A DNA stretch of 64,000 bases from Saccopteryx bilineata (lineage: Eukaryota > Chordata > Mammalia > Chiroptera > Emballonuridae), in contig NC_089495.1 in assembly GCF_036850765.1 (NCBI RefSeq), positions 192,031,847 through 192,095,846 of the forward strand, in the 5' to 3' direction. The translations under genes were made by a program, and so were the position numbers. The notes under the pieces are model-generated. The model had not been told where the DNA came from. It did no database searches and saw only the letters and a list, made by a program, of their open reading frames with translations. Of this stretch, positions 11,600 to 24,349 are shown piece after piece. Numbering within the stretch: the first letter of the stretch is position 1; each line of letters starts with the position of its first letter.

Positions 11600-13250
11600 G
11601 TGTTTTTCTGTTCACCTCCACTACTCTCCATAATTCAGCCTGAATATTTTCTATTGTCTTGTCTTCTACAATAGTTCCCAAATCCTCCTTTTTTTGGTGT
11701 GTCTGATCCAGTATTCAATCCATCTATTAAATTAATTTTAATTACTGCATTTCTCAGTTCTAGAATTTTTATTTGATACTTTTTTTTATAGCTTATAGTT
11801 TCATGATGGAGTTTTTCATGATGGAGTTTCATGATGGAAAACTACCTTTTTAATTTTTTCCCTTTTATTTACTTAAATTTTTTTTGAGAGAGAGACAGGA
11901 AGGGAGAGAGATGAGAAGCATCAACTCATAGTTGCGGCACCTTAGTTGTTCATTGATTGCTTCTCATACGTGCCTTGACTGGGGGGTTCCAGCTGAGCCA
12001 GTGACCCCTTGCTCAAGCCAGGGACTTTGGGCTTCAAGCCAGCAACCTTTGGGCTCAAGCCAGTGACCGTGGGATCATGTTGATGATCCTTTGCTCAAGC
12101 TGGTGAGCCTGCACTGAGTCAGATGAGCCTGCACTCAAGCCGGGTACCTTGGGTTTTCTAACTTGGGACCTCAAGGTTTTGAATCTGGGACCTCAGAGGC
12201 ACAGGTTGATGTTCTATCCACTGCACCACCACCGGTCATGCCCTTTTATTTTCTTGAATGTAATTATTTTTAAAGCCCATGAGTGGTAACTCCAATATTT
12301 GTTTCACCTTTGAATCTTTTCTTGTCTAGTTCTTTTGATATTCAGTCCTGTCTCCTGGCATGCCTGGTAATATTGATTGAAAACTGGACGTTGTGTATGA
12401 AAACATAATGGCCCTGGATTATTTATCCTCCTAGAGAAGGCTCACTCCATTTGCTAGGCAAATAGGATGGGGACTGATCCCATTTGTCCTATCAGGGATT
12501 GAGTTGACCAAAGCTAGGGTGTGGTTTTGGTGAGGACCCATTTCCTTCTGATTTCCCTATGTAAGTAGGGAGTAGACCTGCCGCAGTTCCAGCTGAGAAC
12601 TGTAGGGGCGCATCAAGACCCTTCTCCCACCACATGTCCTGAACTTGAACCTTTGACTCCTCAGCACTCTGGAGGGAGGAAATCTCTGCTGTGCTTCAGA
12701 AGCTTTCTGTTTGGTGTCCCAGCCTCCTGGCCTCTGCAGCTTTGGGATTTACACATCTCTTAAGGAAAAACTCGCTCTTTTCACCAGGCTAAGTCTCTAT
12801 TCTTGTTTTTTCAGACCTGAAATAATGCCAACATTTCTGCTGGTTTCTCTGCATCTTAGTCATGGCTCCCGTCCTGTGCCCAAAGTGTTTGCCTGCTTCC
12901 TCAGCCTTGTTCGTGGTGCCCAGAATTGGCAGATGCCTCGAGGGTCAGATCAATTGCAGTATGTTGGCTAACTCCTAAGGGGTTTATCCTTCTCTAGGAT
13001 TTTGTCCCCTGAAGTCCTGGTTGCCTGGCTTTTCTGGTTTTTCTCTGAGGGATCCCTTGTCCATAGCAAGGTACTCAGTCAGAGTCAGAAGCAGAAGCTA
13101 CTTTTTATAAATTTTGCTCATGTGTTTTGTTCCCTGTATTGTAGAAAAGATGTTAGTCTATGTTCCATACATATTAAAGAAGACATGTCCAATTTAAAAG
13201 AAAAAGAAATATGTTTCTTAATCTAAAAGTGAACCAGCCAGTATAAACTT
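11600..13250 (-). repeat. Old L1M, antisense, split by a SINE
   Basis: 'gcatttctcagttctagaatttttatttg', 'ctggcatgcctggtaat' and 'ttgaaaactggac' are characteristic of antisense L1M 3' regions. The SINE at 11873-12240 interrupts it. The edge toward 13250 is uncertain. Confidence 0.65.
11873..12240 (-). repeat. Older long SINE with repeated 'caagccag' motif
   Basis: Antisense: 'gagagagacaggaagggagagagatgagaagcatcaactcatagttgc', repeated 'ctcaagccagtgacc'-like units, and end 'gcaccaccaccggtcatgcc'. Confidence 0.8.
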
Positions 13251-13328
13251 ATATATTACTGCTTTGCTTTTTGTCTAACAATATCAGTGGTAAATTTAAA
13301 AGTAAGTATTAGCATAAAGAAGTTAAAT

Positions 13329-13675
13329 GGCCTGACTGGTGGTGACACAGTGAATAGAGTGTTGATCTGGAATGCTGAGGTCGCCGGTTCGAAACTGAGG
13401 TTGCTGGCTTAAGCATGGGCTTTCCAGCTTGAGAGCATGCTTGCCAGCTTGAGTGCAGGGTCACTGGCTTGGGTATGCATAATCTCAAGGTTGCTGGTTT
13501 GAGCAAGGGGTTGCTGACTCAGCTTGAGTGGTCACTGGTCTGATGTAGGAGAAGCAATCAATGCACAACTAATGTGACGCAATGACGACTTGATGTCTCT
13601 CTCTCTCTCTCTCTCTCTCTATTTCTATTTCTCTCTTTCTGTCTCTCTTTCTCTCTCAAAAAGAGAAAAAAAAAT
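13329..13675 (+). repeat. Older long SINE, sense orientation
   Basis: Head 'cctgactggtggtgacacagtgaatagagtg' then 'gaggtcgccggttcgaaac', a (CT)n tract at about 13598-13660 and an A-rich tail. One of only five sense-strand copies inside the gene. Confidence 0.8.
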
Positions 13676-13689
13676 TAAACGGTTTGTCT

Positions 13690-13912
13690 AAGGCTGAGTT
13701 TCTCAGTTCGGCACTAGTGACATTTTCGGTTGGATATTTCTTTGTTGAGGGCTGTCTTGTGCGTTATAGAATGTTTAGCAGCATCCCTGGCCTTTTACCC
13801 ACTAGATCCAATGCACCCCTTTCCCCCAGCATGTGACAACCAAAAAATGTCTCCAGATATTGCCAAATGTCCCCTAGGGAGCAAAATGAACCCTGGTTGA
13901 GATGGACTGGTC
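13690..13912 (-). mobile_element. MER20-like hAT relic
   Basis: Contains 'gtttagcagcatccctggcc', 'ccactagatccaatgcaccc', 'tgacaaccaaaaaatgtctcc' and 'gccaaatgtcccctaggg', which are diagnostic of MER20 in antisense orientation. Confidence 0.75.
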
Positions 13913-14059
13913 TAAGAGGAGGGACTAGTTTTTCTAATTTGGTGTATATTACCAGAGATGTAGAATTGAATTCTGAGTTACTGAAGTCATTGTCTTTCAT
14001 TCTTGCCTGATCACTTGATGGCAGATTTAGGGGCCCTAAAATGGTTATAAGAGTAGACA

Positions 14060-15370
14060 TTTTTCACCGTGAGTTTGCCTGCTGTGATTTGGAAGCTTGG
14101 GCCACATGTTCACTTTTCTAGGGTTAAGAAGACAAACTTTTGATTCTAGGTGATACAAACGGTTCCCAGCCTGTGTGTGTTATCTCCTTGGGCTTCTGCA
14201 GAGCAGCACTGTTGGAGCCTGTAGTCATTGTGATCTAACACATGTGCAGTCTTTAAGCTGACAGGAGCAAATTTAACACGGAGACATCCACTCAGAATGT
14301 AAATAACCATTTGAAATTTAAGGTAGGAAGGACATAAAGAGGTCAGAATCAGGGCTAAAACTAAGGGTTAAAAGAGAAGAAGACCACTTAGAAGAACAGT
14401 GACTTAGGATGGACATTTCTGAATGGTCTGATACTGCTACTCTTTCTCTTACTTACTCTGCGGACATTTTCCTGTTTTCCTAATCATTCTGCTTTGATGC
14501 CAGAGCTCTTATTAATAATGCACGGCCTTTTTATGGTACTCCCTTCCCATTGTGCCTTTTAGGTGCTGAGTCAGAGAAGATTGTTACAGCAGCAGCTCAG
14601 CACCAGTGAAGAGATATCTCTCTGCAATGCTCATGCTGCCATTTTTTTTGCACATATTTCTTGCAGCAAGCATTTCACCTTAATTACTGTAAAGCTTCAA
14701 TTCAGCATATGCTTTTTTCTTACTCTTAAGGAGTAAAGTTTTAAAAGCTATCCAGAAATGTCCATGACCTAGGTGTTTGAGAGCTCTCAAAGGTGGGGTC
14801 TGAAAAAAGAAAAAAGGTTGTTCTGAATGTTGGTGTGAATTGCATTCCATCTCTGAGAACAAGAGCCAGTATTTTCTCACTTTTCTAGCTGTTGTCTGGA
14901 TATGTCTCTTCTGAGTCCTTAGTATTTATTTTGTAAAATTTAAACTGGTATTTTCACGTTACCTTTGTAACAGGCAGCTGCTATGAGTCAGACAGATATG
15001 AGGAGTGGGAGAAGTGATTAATGGTTGGGTGAGCACTGGGATACAGGTTTGGAGCCAGCATTTTCCTCCTGTCTTTGCCAGGCCACAGCATTCTGGATGG
15101 CCGCTCAGAGTCTGACCTTCTAGAGCTCAGCAGCTGTTATTCACATTGCTTTCAAATGCAGGTCTGTCTGGGCCAGTTTTTCATTTTCTGGTTGGTTAGG
15201 ACATACTGTGTTGTGATGGGTCCTGGGACAAGAAAGGAAATTTTGAAGCCATTGAATAGGAGGTGGGTACCCACTGCACCTGCTGAAGCTCCTCTTGGAG
15301 GTGGTACATGGAGAAGGCATTAGTTAGCCCTTACTCATGTCTGTCTTTACACTGTGACACATTTTATTAT
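14060..15370. other. Intron 1 segment with no recognised gene or repeat
   Basis: Reading both strands showed only short chance frames and no known repeat core. Confidence 0.45.
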
Positions 15371-15371
15371 T

Positions 15372-15546
15372 ATTTTTGTTAGAGAGATGAGAAGCATCAA
15401 CTGGTATTTGCTTTACTTTAGTTGTTCATTGATTGTTTCGCATAAATGCTTTGGCCAGGCGCTGAAGCTGAGCCAGTGAGCCTTTGCTCAAGCCAGTGAA
15501 TTAGTTGATCATTTTAAAAATTTTATTTATTCATTTTAGAGAAGAG

Positions 15547-15582
<36 letters not shown>

Positions 15583-15705
15583 GGGGGGAGGAGCAGAAAG
15601 CATCAGCTCCCATATGTGCCTTGATCAGGTAAGCCTAGGGTTTTGAACCTGCGATCTTAACATTCCAGGTTGACGCTTTATCCACTGCGCCACCACAGGT
15701 CAGGC
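15372..15705 (-). repeat. Two nested antisense SINEs
   Basis: A truncated long SINE (15372-15500) is followed by a short-type SINE (15520-15705) with a (GA)n stretch at 15548-15578. The short one is flanked by 'tagttgatcattttt'-like direct repeats (near 15502 and 15705). Confidence 0.75.
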
Positions 15706-15832
15706 TAGTTGATCATTTTTATTTGTGGTATACAAATTTATTTCACTCTTCTGTATAATTTCTCTGTATTTTTGTTTTTCTTTTATAAAGGAATATGAAG
15801 TTATGACATTCAAACATTATAGTAATGTATAA

Positions 15833-16193
15833 TTTTTTTATTTAAAAAATTTTATTTTTTCTTCTTTCTCTAAGTGAGAGGAGGGGAAATAGAGAGACAG
15901 ACTCCCACATGTGCCCTGACCAGGATCTACCCGGCAAACCCCCTACAGAGTGATGCTCTGCTCATCTGGGACATTGCTCTGTTGTGCAGCAACCGAGCTC
16001 TTCTTAGTGCCTGAGGTGGAGGCCATGCAGCCATTTCAGCACCCGAGGCCAACTCTCTAATTTAGCCATGGCTATGGGAGAGGAAGAGAGAGAGGGGTGA
16101 GAAGGGTCTCCTCTGTGCCCTGACCAGGAATCGAACCCAGGACATCCACACATTGGGCCGATGCTCTATCACTGATCCAGCTAGCCAGTGCCA
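15833..16193 (-). repeat. tRNA-derived SINE, diverged
   Basis: Antisense; 'gaatcgaacccaggacatcc' B-box region and end 'ccagctagccagtgcc'. More diverged than the copy at 16452. Confidence 0.8.
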
Positions 16194-16451
16194 AGGTATT
16201 GACTTATGACAATTAAAAATAAAGTTCAGTAGGATATAAATTGGAGAGCTATAGCTTAAAACAGGTTTCAAAGGTGAGCACATATGGTATTTATTACTTA
16301 ATTGAAACTCTAGACTGGTGTTCAGTTTTTTAATTGATAAGCTTAGCTTTAACTTTGTATTTGGAATGTGTTATAAGCTAAGATTGTTTTTTTTTTTCAG
16401 ATTTCTTTTTAAGTATGGATCCCAATTTTCCTCATCTCTTTTTAAAATTAT

Positions 16452-16818
16452 TTTTTGTATTTTTCTGAAGTTGGAAACGGGGAGGCAGTCAGACAGACTC
16501 CCGCATGCATCCGACTGGGATCCACCTGGCACACCCACCAGGGGGCGATGCTCTGCCCATCTGGGGCATTGCTCTGTTGCGACCAGAGCCATTCAAGCGC
16601 CTGAGGCAGAGGCCACAGAGCCATCCTCAGCGCCCGGGCCAACTTTGCTCCAATGGAGCCTTGGCTGCGGGAGGGGAAGAGAGAGACAGAGAGGAAGGAG
16701 AGGGTGAAGGGTGGAGAAGCAGATGGGCGCTTCTCCTGTGTGCCCTGGCTGGGAATCGAACCTGGGACTCCTGCACACCAGGCCGACGCTCTACCACTGA
16801 GCCAACCGGCCAGGGCCC
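16452..16818 (-). repeat. tRNA-derived SINE ('GGCCGGTTGGCTCAGTGG' type) with TSD
   Basis: Close relative of the copies at 4767 and 6355. Direct repeat 'cctcatctcttttt' on both sides. Frames up to 129 codons across it are incidental. Confidence 0.9.
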
Positions 16819-16914
16819 TCATCTCTTTTTTTAATCATTTGATTTTTTTTTTTTACACCCTCTATAATTAGAGTAGAAATTGTGAATTTTGGCTCACTAT
16901 TACATATATATTCT

Positions 16915-17120
16915 TTCAACTGCAGTTAACAAATATTTATTGAATTGCACTATATTCTAGGCACTGAATATATGTCTAAAACATACAAAGATTTCTGCCC
17001 TCATAGAACTAATAATATTCTAGTGTGTAGGGTCAAGTCAGACAAAATAAATTATATATCATTTTAATCAGTTGGTGCTATGAAGAAAGATAAGCAGAAA
17101 AAGGGAAAAGTGTGGATAAG
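16915..17120 (-). repeat. L2-like relic
   Basis: 'acaaatatttattgaattgcac', 'ctaggcactgaatat' and 'tctgccctcatagaac' correspond to the antisense L2 3' end. Confidence 0.5.
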
Positions 17121-17409
17121 TGGGTTTTTTTGGTGAGCGGAATTAATAATCTTAACTATAATGTCGTTAGGAATGGTCTTGCTGAAGTGACAACTAAATA
17201 AAGACTTTCAGGAGTTGCACAAGCAAGCCTTGCATGTGTGGTGGGGGTAGGGTTGCAGCCTAGCCCATAGTTGAGCATAGGCAGTGACCTTGAGGTGGGA
17301 GCTTGCCTTGGGGTATCTCAGAACCGATGGGGGAGGTTCTTGTAGCTGGAGCAGAGCTAGTGAGGCAGAGAGTAAAAAGGGGTGAGGAGGAGATGCAGAT
17401 CGCTTAGAG

Positions 17410-17601
17410 CAGGGGTGGGCACACTTAAATGGGCCAATGTAAATGTTTTAGGCTTTGCAGTCTATAGCAAATATACTCTGCCTTGTAGTGCTGAAGCAGC
17501 CATAGGCAATACACAAGTAAGTGTGGCAGTGTTTCAGTAATACTTTGCTTACAAAAATAGGTAAGGGGCAGTATTTGGCTCCCAAAATTTGCTGACTCCT
17601 G
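17410..17601. mobile_element. Charlie-type hAT MITE
   Basis: CAGGGGTGGGCACACTT start, 'atgttttaggctttgcagtc', 'gaagcagccataggcaatac' and GCTGACTCCTG end match old mammalian Charlie MITEs. Flanks 'gcttagag' and 'atttagag' agree at 6 of 8 positions, as expected for an aged 8-bp duplication. Confidence 0.7.
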
Positions 17602-17693
17602 ATTTAGAGCCTTGTAGGCCAGTGTCCAGAGTTCGACTTTTACTCTGAGTGAGATGAACTTTTTGAATAGGAAGGAGTAGAGATCATTTGACT

Positions 17694-18035
17694 TTTTTTT
17701 TTCTTTTTTTTTTTACAGAGACAGAGAGTCAGAGAGAGGGATAGACAGGGATAGACAGACAGGAACGGAGAGATGAGAAGCATCAATCATTAGTTTTTCG
17801 TTGTGCATTGCTACACCTTAGTTGTTCATTGATTGCTTTCTCATATGTGCCTTGACCGCGGGTCTTCAGCAGATCGAATAACCCCTTGCTCGAGCCAGTG
17901 ACCTTGGGTTCAAGCTGGTGAACTTTTGCTCAAACCAGATGAGCTCATGCTCAAGCTGGCGACCTTGAGGTCTCGAACCTGGGTCCTTGTAATCCCAGTC
18001 TGACGCTCTATCCACTGCGCCACCGCCTGGTCAGG
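17694..18035 (-). repeat. Long tRNA-derived SINE
   Basis: Full antisense copy from T tract and 'acagagacagagagtcagagagaggg' to 'ccaccgcctggtcaggc'. Confidence 0.88.
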
Positions 18036-18391
18036 CTTGGCTTCTGTTTAAAAAGCATGCTGCTGACTGCCTGGTTGAGAAGACTGTCAAGGGCTGACGG
18101 TGAAAGGGTAGAGTTGCCATTAACCAGGGCAGGAAGACTATAGGTGGAGCAGGTTTGTGGACCGGAAGGGGCATTGTTTGCACAAGTTAAGTTAGGGAGG
18201 ACTGTTAGATGTTGAGGATGCGGGTGGTATACAGACCGGATGTTTGGAGTAGAAGTCAAAGCTGGACTTATAAATCTAGGAGTCTTCAACATACATACAG
18301 TACTTAAAGTCATGAGACTGGATGAGAGAAGAATGAGAGTGACTATAGCTCTGACTGGATGTTTTTGACACTTTGAGAGTGTTGATTCTTT

Positions 18392-18701
18392 TTTTTTTTT
18401 TTGGCAGAGACAAAGAGAGAGACAGATAGGGACAAACAGGAAGGGAGAGAGATGAGAAACATCAATTCTTCGTTGCGGTTCCTTAGTTGTTCATTGATTG
18501 ATTTCTCATATGTGCCTTGACCACCGGGGCTACAGCAGACCAAGTGACCCCTTGCTCGAGCCAGAGACCTTGGGCTCAAGCTGGTGAGCCTTGCTCAAAC
18601 CAAATGAGCCCGCACTCAAGCTGGTGACCTCGGGTCTCGAACCTGGATCCTTCTGCATCCCAGTTCGACGCTCTGTCCATTGCGCCACCGCCTGGTCAGG
18701 C
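18392..18701 (-). repeat. Long tRNA-derived SINE with perfect TSD
   Basis: Antisense copy flanked by 'gagagtgttgattctttt' on both sides (about 18374 and 18706), so a comparatively young insertion. Confidence 0.9.
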
Positions 18702-18819
18702 GAGAGAGAGTGTTGATTCTTTTGACTCTTAAATATATTTTAAGTTCAGAACCTTCATGACCCTTGGGTTAGGTTTATTATTTGCCACTTTTAATCTTAT
18801 TAAGTTATAATTCTGGCTT

Positions 18820-19205
18820 TTACATACAGCTTGTTTATTTTGGTAAAATGCATATAACATAGAACTTATCATTGTAACTATTTTAAGTGTACAATCTAGT
18901 GGCATTAAGTATATTCACAGTATAGTGTAACTCTCACCACTGTCCGTTTCCAGAACTTTTTCATCATGCCAGATGGAAATTCCACACCCATTAAACAATT
19001 CCCCAGTCCCCCTTTTCCCTGGTCATTCGTAATCACATTTCTGCTTTCTGTTTCTAAGAATTTGATGACTTTAGGTACCTCATGTAAGTGGAATTGTGCA
19101 ATATTTGTGCTTTTACGTCTTATTTCACTTAGCATGTTTTCAAGGTTCATCTATGTTATAATGTGTCGGTGTTTATTATTTTTAAAAACTTCTTTGAATG
19201 ATTAA
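18820..19205 (-). repeat. L1 3' UTR relic, antisense
   Basis: 'tggtaaaatgcatataacatagaa', 'tcaccactgtccgtttccagaac', 'ttcacttagcatgttttcaaggttcat' are typical antisense L1M text, similar to 110-400. Confidence 0.7.
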
Positions 19206-19209
19206 TATA

Positions 19210-20480
19210 AACCTCTTACATTGAGTCTTATTTGTAAGAGGAATTCTTTGCAATGGAGAGGTCTCAGTAACTTAGCCTTGTTCTGAAATACTCATAGTCT
19301 GTGTGCCTGGAAAACTCTGAGTTTGTGGAACTATCTCTGCAGCCCAGGGAGCTCTCTTTCTCATTTGTGCTACTAGTAAAACAATGACAATGATATTATG
19401 TAGCTGGGTGATTTACTCTCTGGCTAATGTGATATGATGGATTTTCTGATATTATCTGGCATTTTTCATCAAAGATAAGCTTGTCTCATTTGAAATAGAA
19501 AACCTGAAAAAGTGACAGCTTAAAAGTAGCAATCAATTCAGAATAGATTCCTTCTAAAAATGGGATAAGGGTATTTTGGAGGGGGTAATTTATAGCTTGC
19601 TCATTTGACAAATTGCTGAGCTTGGGGTTAAATCCTGTCATGTTTGCCCGTGCTTTAAGGTAGTCATAGAGTTATTTGCAATATCTCCTAGAAAACTTCT
19701 TCACTCTTTGCTTGTCAGCAGCAGTATTTATGGCAGTGAGTGAGTGCATTTAGGGAAAACCTGGCTTTTCTGTGGGGTTCAGGAGTTAAATCCACTGAAA
19801 TCTCAGTTGATCTGTGAACAAGGCGTTGTTTGTCTAACCAACATTCAGTCTCATAGGCAGGTCTCAATAATGTTCTTGACTGTAGTGACAGCGAATGATG
19901 AAGGATAGAATGAAAATTAATTTTTAGCTTAACTTCAGGACTGGCAATTGCAAAAAAAAAAAAACACACCCTTTGTTACTTAAAAAATTTTTTGAACAGT
20001 AGAAGCAAGAGGTTATTTCCAAGACAGCCCTGGTTTAGTCCTTGCCAGTAGACCTTTCAGGTCATTTCCCATAATTCACTGAGTTATCCAAGCAGTGCGA
20101 AAACCATCAGCTCTAATGACAGTTGAAAAGGAAGATCAAAGTATTGTTCCCTCCTTTTGAATTGTGGTTAGCTTTAAGTTTTGGCACTAGATTTAAAATA
20201 TTTTTTCTTTTTTTATATAATTATCTAGTAGGCAGTGGATTAAACTAATATATCAGGGAGGTTGTAGGGGCCTTTGTTTTGGACTCTAGGAACCCTGAGA
20301 ACTTTTCACTTTGCTCATTAGCAGTAACAGCAACATCTGTATTGAAGTACATAGGCTCTCTGAGGTCTGGTAGCAAACTTAGTGGGAGCTTTTAAGCCAG
20401 ATCAAGGCAGCAATGGACTCTCCGCTCATTTTTCTGTAAAATTGAAATAATACTTACTTCATCTAAATTAAATGAAATCT
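19210..20480. other. Intron 1 segment with no recognised gene or repeat
   Basis: Unique-looking, AT-rich sequence. Nothing gene-like on either strand. Confidence 0.45.
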
Positions 20481-20489
20481 TAATTTTTT

Positions 20490-20491
20490 TC

Positions 20492-20522
<31 letters not shown>

Positions 20523-20830
20523 GAGGCAGAGATAGACAGGGACAGACAGACAGGAACGGAGAGAGATGAGAAGCATCAATCATCAGTTTCTCTTTGCGCG
20601 TTGCGACTTCTTAGTTGTTCATTGATTGCTTTCTCACATGTGCCTTGACCGTGGGCCTTCAGCAGACCAAGTAACCCCCTGCTGGAGCCAGCGACCTTGG
20701 GTCCAAGCTGGTGAGCTCTTTGCTCATTCCAGATGAGCCCACGCTCAAGCTGGCGACCTCGGGGTCTCGAACCTGGGTCCTTCCGCATCCCAGTCCGATG
20801 CTCTATCCACTGCGCCACCACCTGGTCAGG
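20490..20830 (-). repeat. Long tRNA-derived SINE with very long T tract
   Basis: A T run of nearly 30 precedes 'acagaggcagagatagacaggg'. It ends 'gcgccaccacctggtcaggc'. Flanks share 'aatttttttcttt'. Confidence 0.88.
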
Positions 20831-21472
20831 CAATTTTTTTCTTTAATAAGGAGGAAGTTTGAGAAGAGTGTCCCCTTGTTATATGCCCTTTCTCACTTTG
20901 TCCTCGCAAAGACTGAGCTCCTAGATGGCTTCCAGGGCTCAGGGATTGTGTATCTTATCAAACTTGCATTGGTAAGCTTTATTCAAGACCTCATGACCAG
21001 CTGCTTATGTGTTGCCCTTCAAAGGCAGTGTCCACACCAGTGGTGGTGTATCCACCTAAGGACTCATGGCTGGTGCCTGGCTGGTGGCTGCAAAGGAAAG
21101 CATCTGCATTCTTTGAACAGTAGGTGAGTAAAGTCAGGAAAGAGCCTAAACTCTTGTCTAACTGAATTATTATCCACCTGTCCTGGACTATAAATAATGC
21201 TGTGACATGTATTCAGTCCTATTTGAGTTGCGGGATTGGTTCTGCTTTTCTATCTTGACTCCCTTGTGCTGTCTCTGGGAAATTAATAACCAAGTTGACC
21301 TTCAACCTTTTTTAATTTAACCCAGGAGTCCTAGGCTGTATCTGATTGGCATGTCAGGAGGGGTGAGATATAGGCTCGCTTCCAATGTCACCTGATTCTC
21401 AACCGTGCCATTTTCTTGTGCTCTGAAGAAATAAAATTTGTTTACTTTTTGTCCTAAGGTAGAAAATATTTT

Positions 21473-21681
21473 ATTTTTTTATTTATTTATTTATTTTTAT
21501 TCATTTTTAGAGAGGAGAGAGACAGAGAGGGAGAGAGAGGAGAGAGAGACAGAGAGAAGGGGGGAGGAGCTGGAAGCATCAACTCCCATATGTGCCTTGA
21601 CCAGGCAAGCCCAGGGTTTCGAACCGGCGACCTCAGCATTTCCAGGTCGACGCTTTATCCACTGCACCACCACAGGTCAGG
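21473..21681 (-). repeat. Short tRNA-derived SINE with TSD
   Basis: (TTTA)n tail, GA-rich stretch, 'ggtttcgaaccggcgacctcagc' and 'ccaccacaggtcaggcc'. Flanked by 'agaaaatatttt' repeats. Confidence 0.88.
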
Positions 21682-22185
21682 CCAGAAAATATTTTTTAAG
21701 GTACATCCTAACATACAACTTAAAAGATATTTACCTATTAAATTAGCCAAATTCATATGTAATTTTGGAGGGTGTGCTAATTTTGTATTGCATTTCGGTT
21801 ATATTTAATTTTTGCTTCATTCTTTCAGTGGCATAATAAAAAAGCAATTTTCATTTTCTCCTTGCAGACAGTTCCACTGCAGAAATCAGAAACAGATAGA
21901 ATACAATCAGAGAAGCCTTACTTTAACATGATCGCTGGCAAGTGTTTGCACTCAGCATTTGTGATAAGAGATTGGTGTGTTTAGTCCAAATGGTAATGAA
22001 GAGGGATAAAAAAGAATGGAAATAGTAGTGCACTTTAGCCAGTGTGAAAGTTGTCAGTGGATTAAAGAATAGTGCTGTTCTGGAAATGCTGCTCTGGAGG
22101 AACTGGCGTTGTGGGCTGGTGCTGAGGGAGGTCGGGGTGGAAGGCGATTAGGACCATTTCACCAGGCTTAATGGCTGTAGTGTTT

Positions 22186-22325
22186 TTTTGTTGTTTGTTT
22201 TAATTTTTAAGTTTTATTTAGAAAATTGACTTGAACATGATGACATTGGTCAATAAGAGTACATAGGTTTCAGGTAAACATTTCTATAGCATTTGAACCG
22301 TTGACTCTGTTGCATACCCATCACC
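22186..22325 (-). repeat. 5'-truncated L1 with TSD, antisense
   Basis: 'aagttttatttagaaaattgac...gatgacattggtcaataagag' to 'gttgcatacccatcaccc' is the antisense L1 3' end, also seen at 31400 and 54122. The direct repeat 'ctgtagtgttt' lies at 22175-22185 and 22326-22336. Confidence 0.75.
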
Positions 22326-22339
22326 CTGTAGTGTTTCCT

Positions 22340-24340
22340 TAGGGCCAGACTTTTGGGAAGATTACTTGAAGACGTCTCACACTCAAGAAGAACTTGTACG
22401 GTGCTTGCATGTGGCTTATTTTTGCATAGTACGTAGTGTAGTTGTGGCTCTGCTCCTTGTGGTTCTCTTTCTAGCCCATGCTCCCCAGATGACATCAGAA
22501 AGTTACAGTGCTCTCTGACTAATCTAAGTTTTTTCTGAAAAGGCTACAAAAATACCACAGGGAACAAAGAAGTCAGCAAAACTATAATATCTTTTAAAAA
22601 AATAGGCACACATACCTCATAGGGTGGTATCGAAATGCCTCAATCCCATAATTTTGAAATGATTATGCCTTTATGTAGGTAGAAGTAATTCTCTGCTTCT
22701 CAGGATGACTCCCCTTCATCATTCACAAGGAAGCAGCAGATACTAGTCATCTTAAACACAGAGTATGAATGCTGTTTAACCTGTTCTTGTAAAGAGTGAG
22801 AACTGTTGCTATGTATCCCCCCCACCCCCGCCAAGGGCCAGGACAGGCCATTCACTGTCTTCTTTCTGGTTGTGCTCTCCTCCCTTCAGCTGGCTTCCTA
22901 GTAGTTTTGTGTGTGCCTGCACTAGCCCTAGGATCATGAGGCCTTCGCAGATTTCAGATACCACACAACTACCAAGTGAGAAAAGTGTTGCCCATAGGAG
23001 CAATGGACTTTTTAGAAGGAAGAGGTCAGTTGGCAGGTACTTTTGTGCTGGGTCTTAAAGGTACTTACTCATTTATCCTCCCTTTTGGGGGGGGGGGACA
23101 AGGTTAGTATTGTTTTCCATCAGTAACTTAACTTCATTTTTGCTTTTATTACTGCTCCCAACATAAATTATTTAGCACAAATGCAGACATAATCTCATAA
23201 AATTACTTAATATTATTGTCCTTCTGTGAGCATCATTTTCTTGAATGTGTTATGCTCTAACCACAACTTAGCAAAAGACACTTCAAGAGAGATCTTTCTA
23301 TGGTTCCATTTAGAGGTGTTGTTTAGGTGGAAGGTTATATTCACTTTTTACCTTATAATTTTAATCCCTTAAAAATCTGTCAGTTACCCCAACAGTGGGC
23401 TGAGTCATTTCATCCACAGAGACCCAGAAAGTGCCTAGCTTTGTTTGGGGGGCTGGCGTTGGGTTGGGGGAAGAGGCAGTAATAAAACTCTAACCTGAAG
23501 ACTCTGAGCCTATAGTTGTTTGAATTCAAGAATTAGATTTGCTTTAAGGTGGTCTCCTAGTACAGTGACCCTGCTCGATAGATGAAGTCATACTCTCACC
23601 TCTTTAATGGTTTGCCGGATTGTTGAAGTAAAGTCTAGAGCTGAAAATTTTGCTCCTTTTTAACAATGATCTAATTGTGAAAAGCACAGATGGCCACCAA
23701 CAGTTTACAAATGGTAGGCACTTGCAGATTTAAAAAATAACTGTGAGAAGGGAACACCAAGGTGAGAAGAAAGACTAAAAATCAAATAGCCACCTTAGGT
23801 TTGGGATTTTCAGACAGCAGAAGCAAAACAAAATACAGGCATACCAGATTTGCTCAGGTGGTTATAATAGTTCAGGTTTTGCCTCCCTGTACCCTGAACC
23901 CTGAATGTGTTGATTGTAGTTCTAGGTAATTGGACAGCGGCCTCTGTGCACAAACCCACAGGGGCTTAAGCAACCTTGAACCCTAGAGACTCTAGTTGCT
24001 GGGTGTGGTGGGAAATGTTAATTGGCCTCTGAGTGATTACTGCTAGGATTCTTATCCCTTGATAAACTTACTCCCTCTGGCAGTCTTGTTAATATTTAAA
24101 AACAAAGTGCTAAATCTATTACAAAGCGCTGTAATTTAATTTTTGCGGCATTTCAGTGATGCGTGATTACCAGCAGAGGGTCAGTGTCTTAGGCTCTTTG
24201 GTGTACTGAGTTTTAACTCTTAACCTCTGCAGTTTTTTACTTTTTTGATTGTGATGTATATAAACCTAGGAACTGATTTTAGTCTGAGAGTAAGGCCAAT
24301 TTCAGGAATTAGTCTTATTATTATTTTTGTGTGTGTGTGA
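22340..24340. other. Intron 1 segment with no recognised gene
   Basis: Mostly unique. There is a run of G at about 23088-23097 and short C-rich text at 22818, but no coding signal. Confidence 0.45.
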
Positions 24341-24349
24341 ACCTGTCAA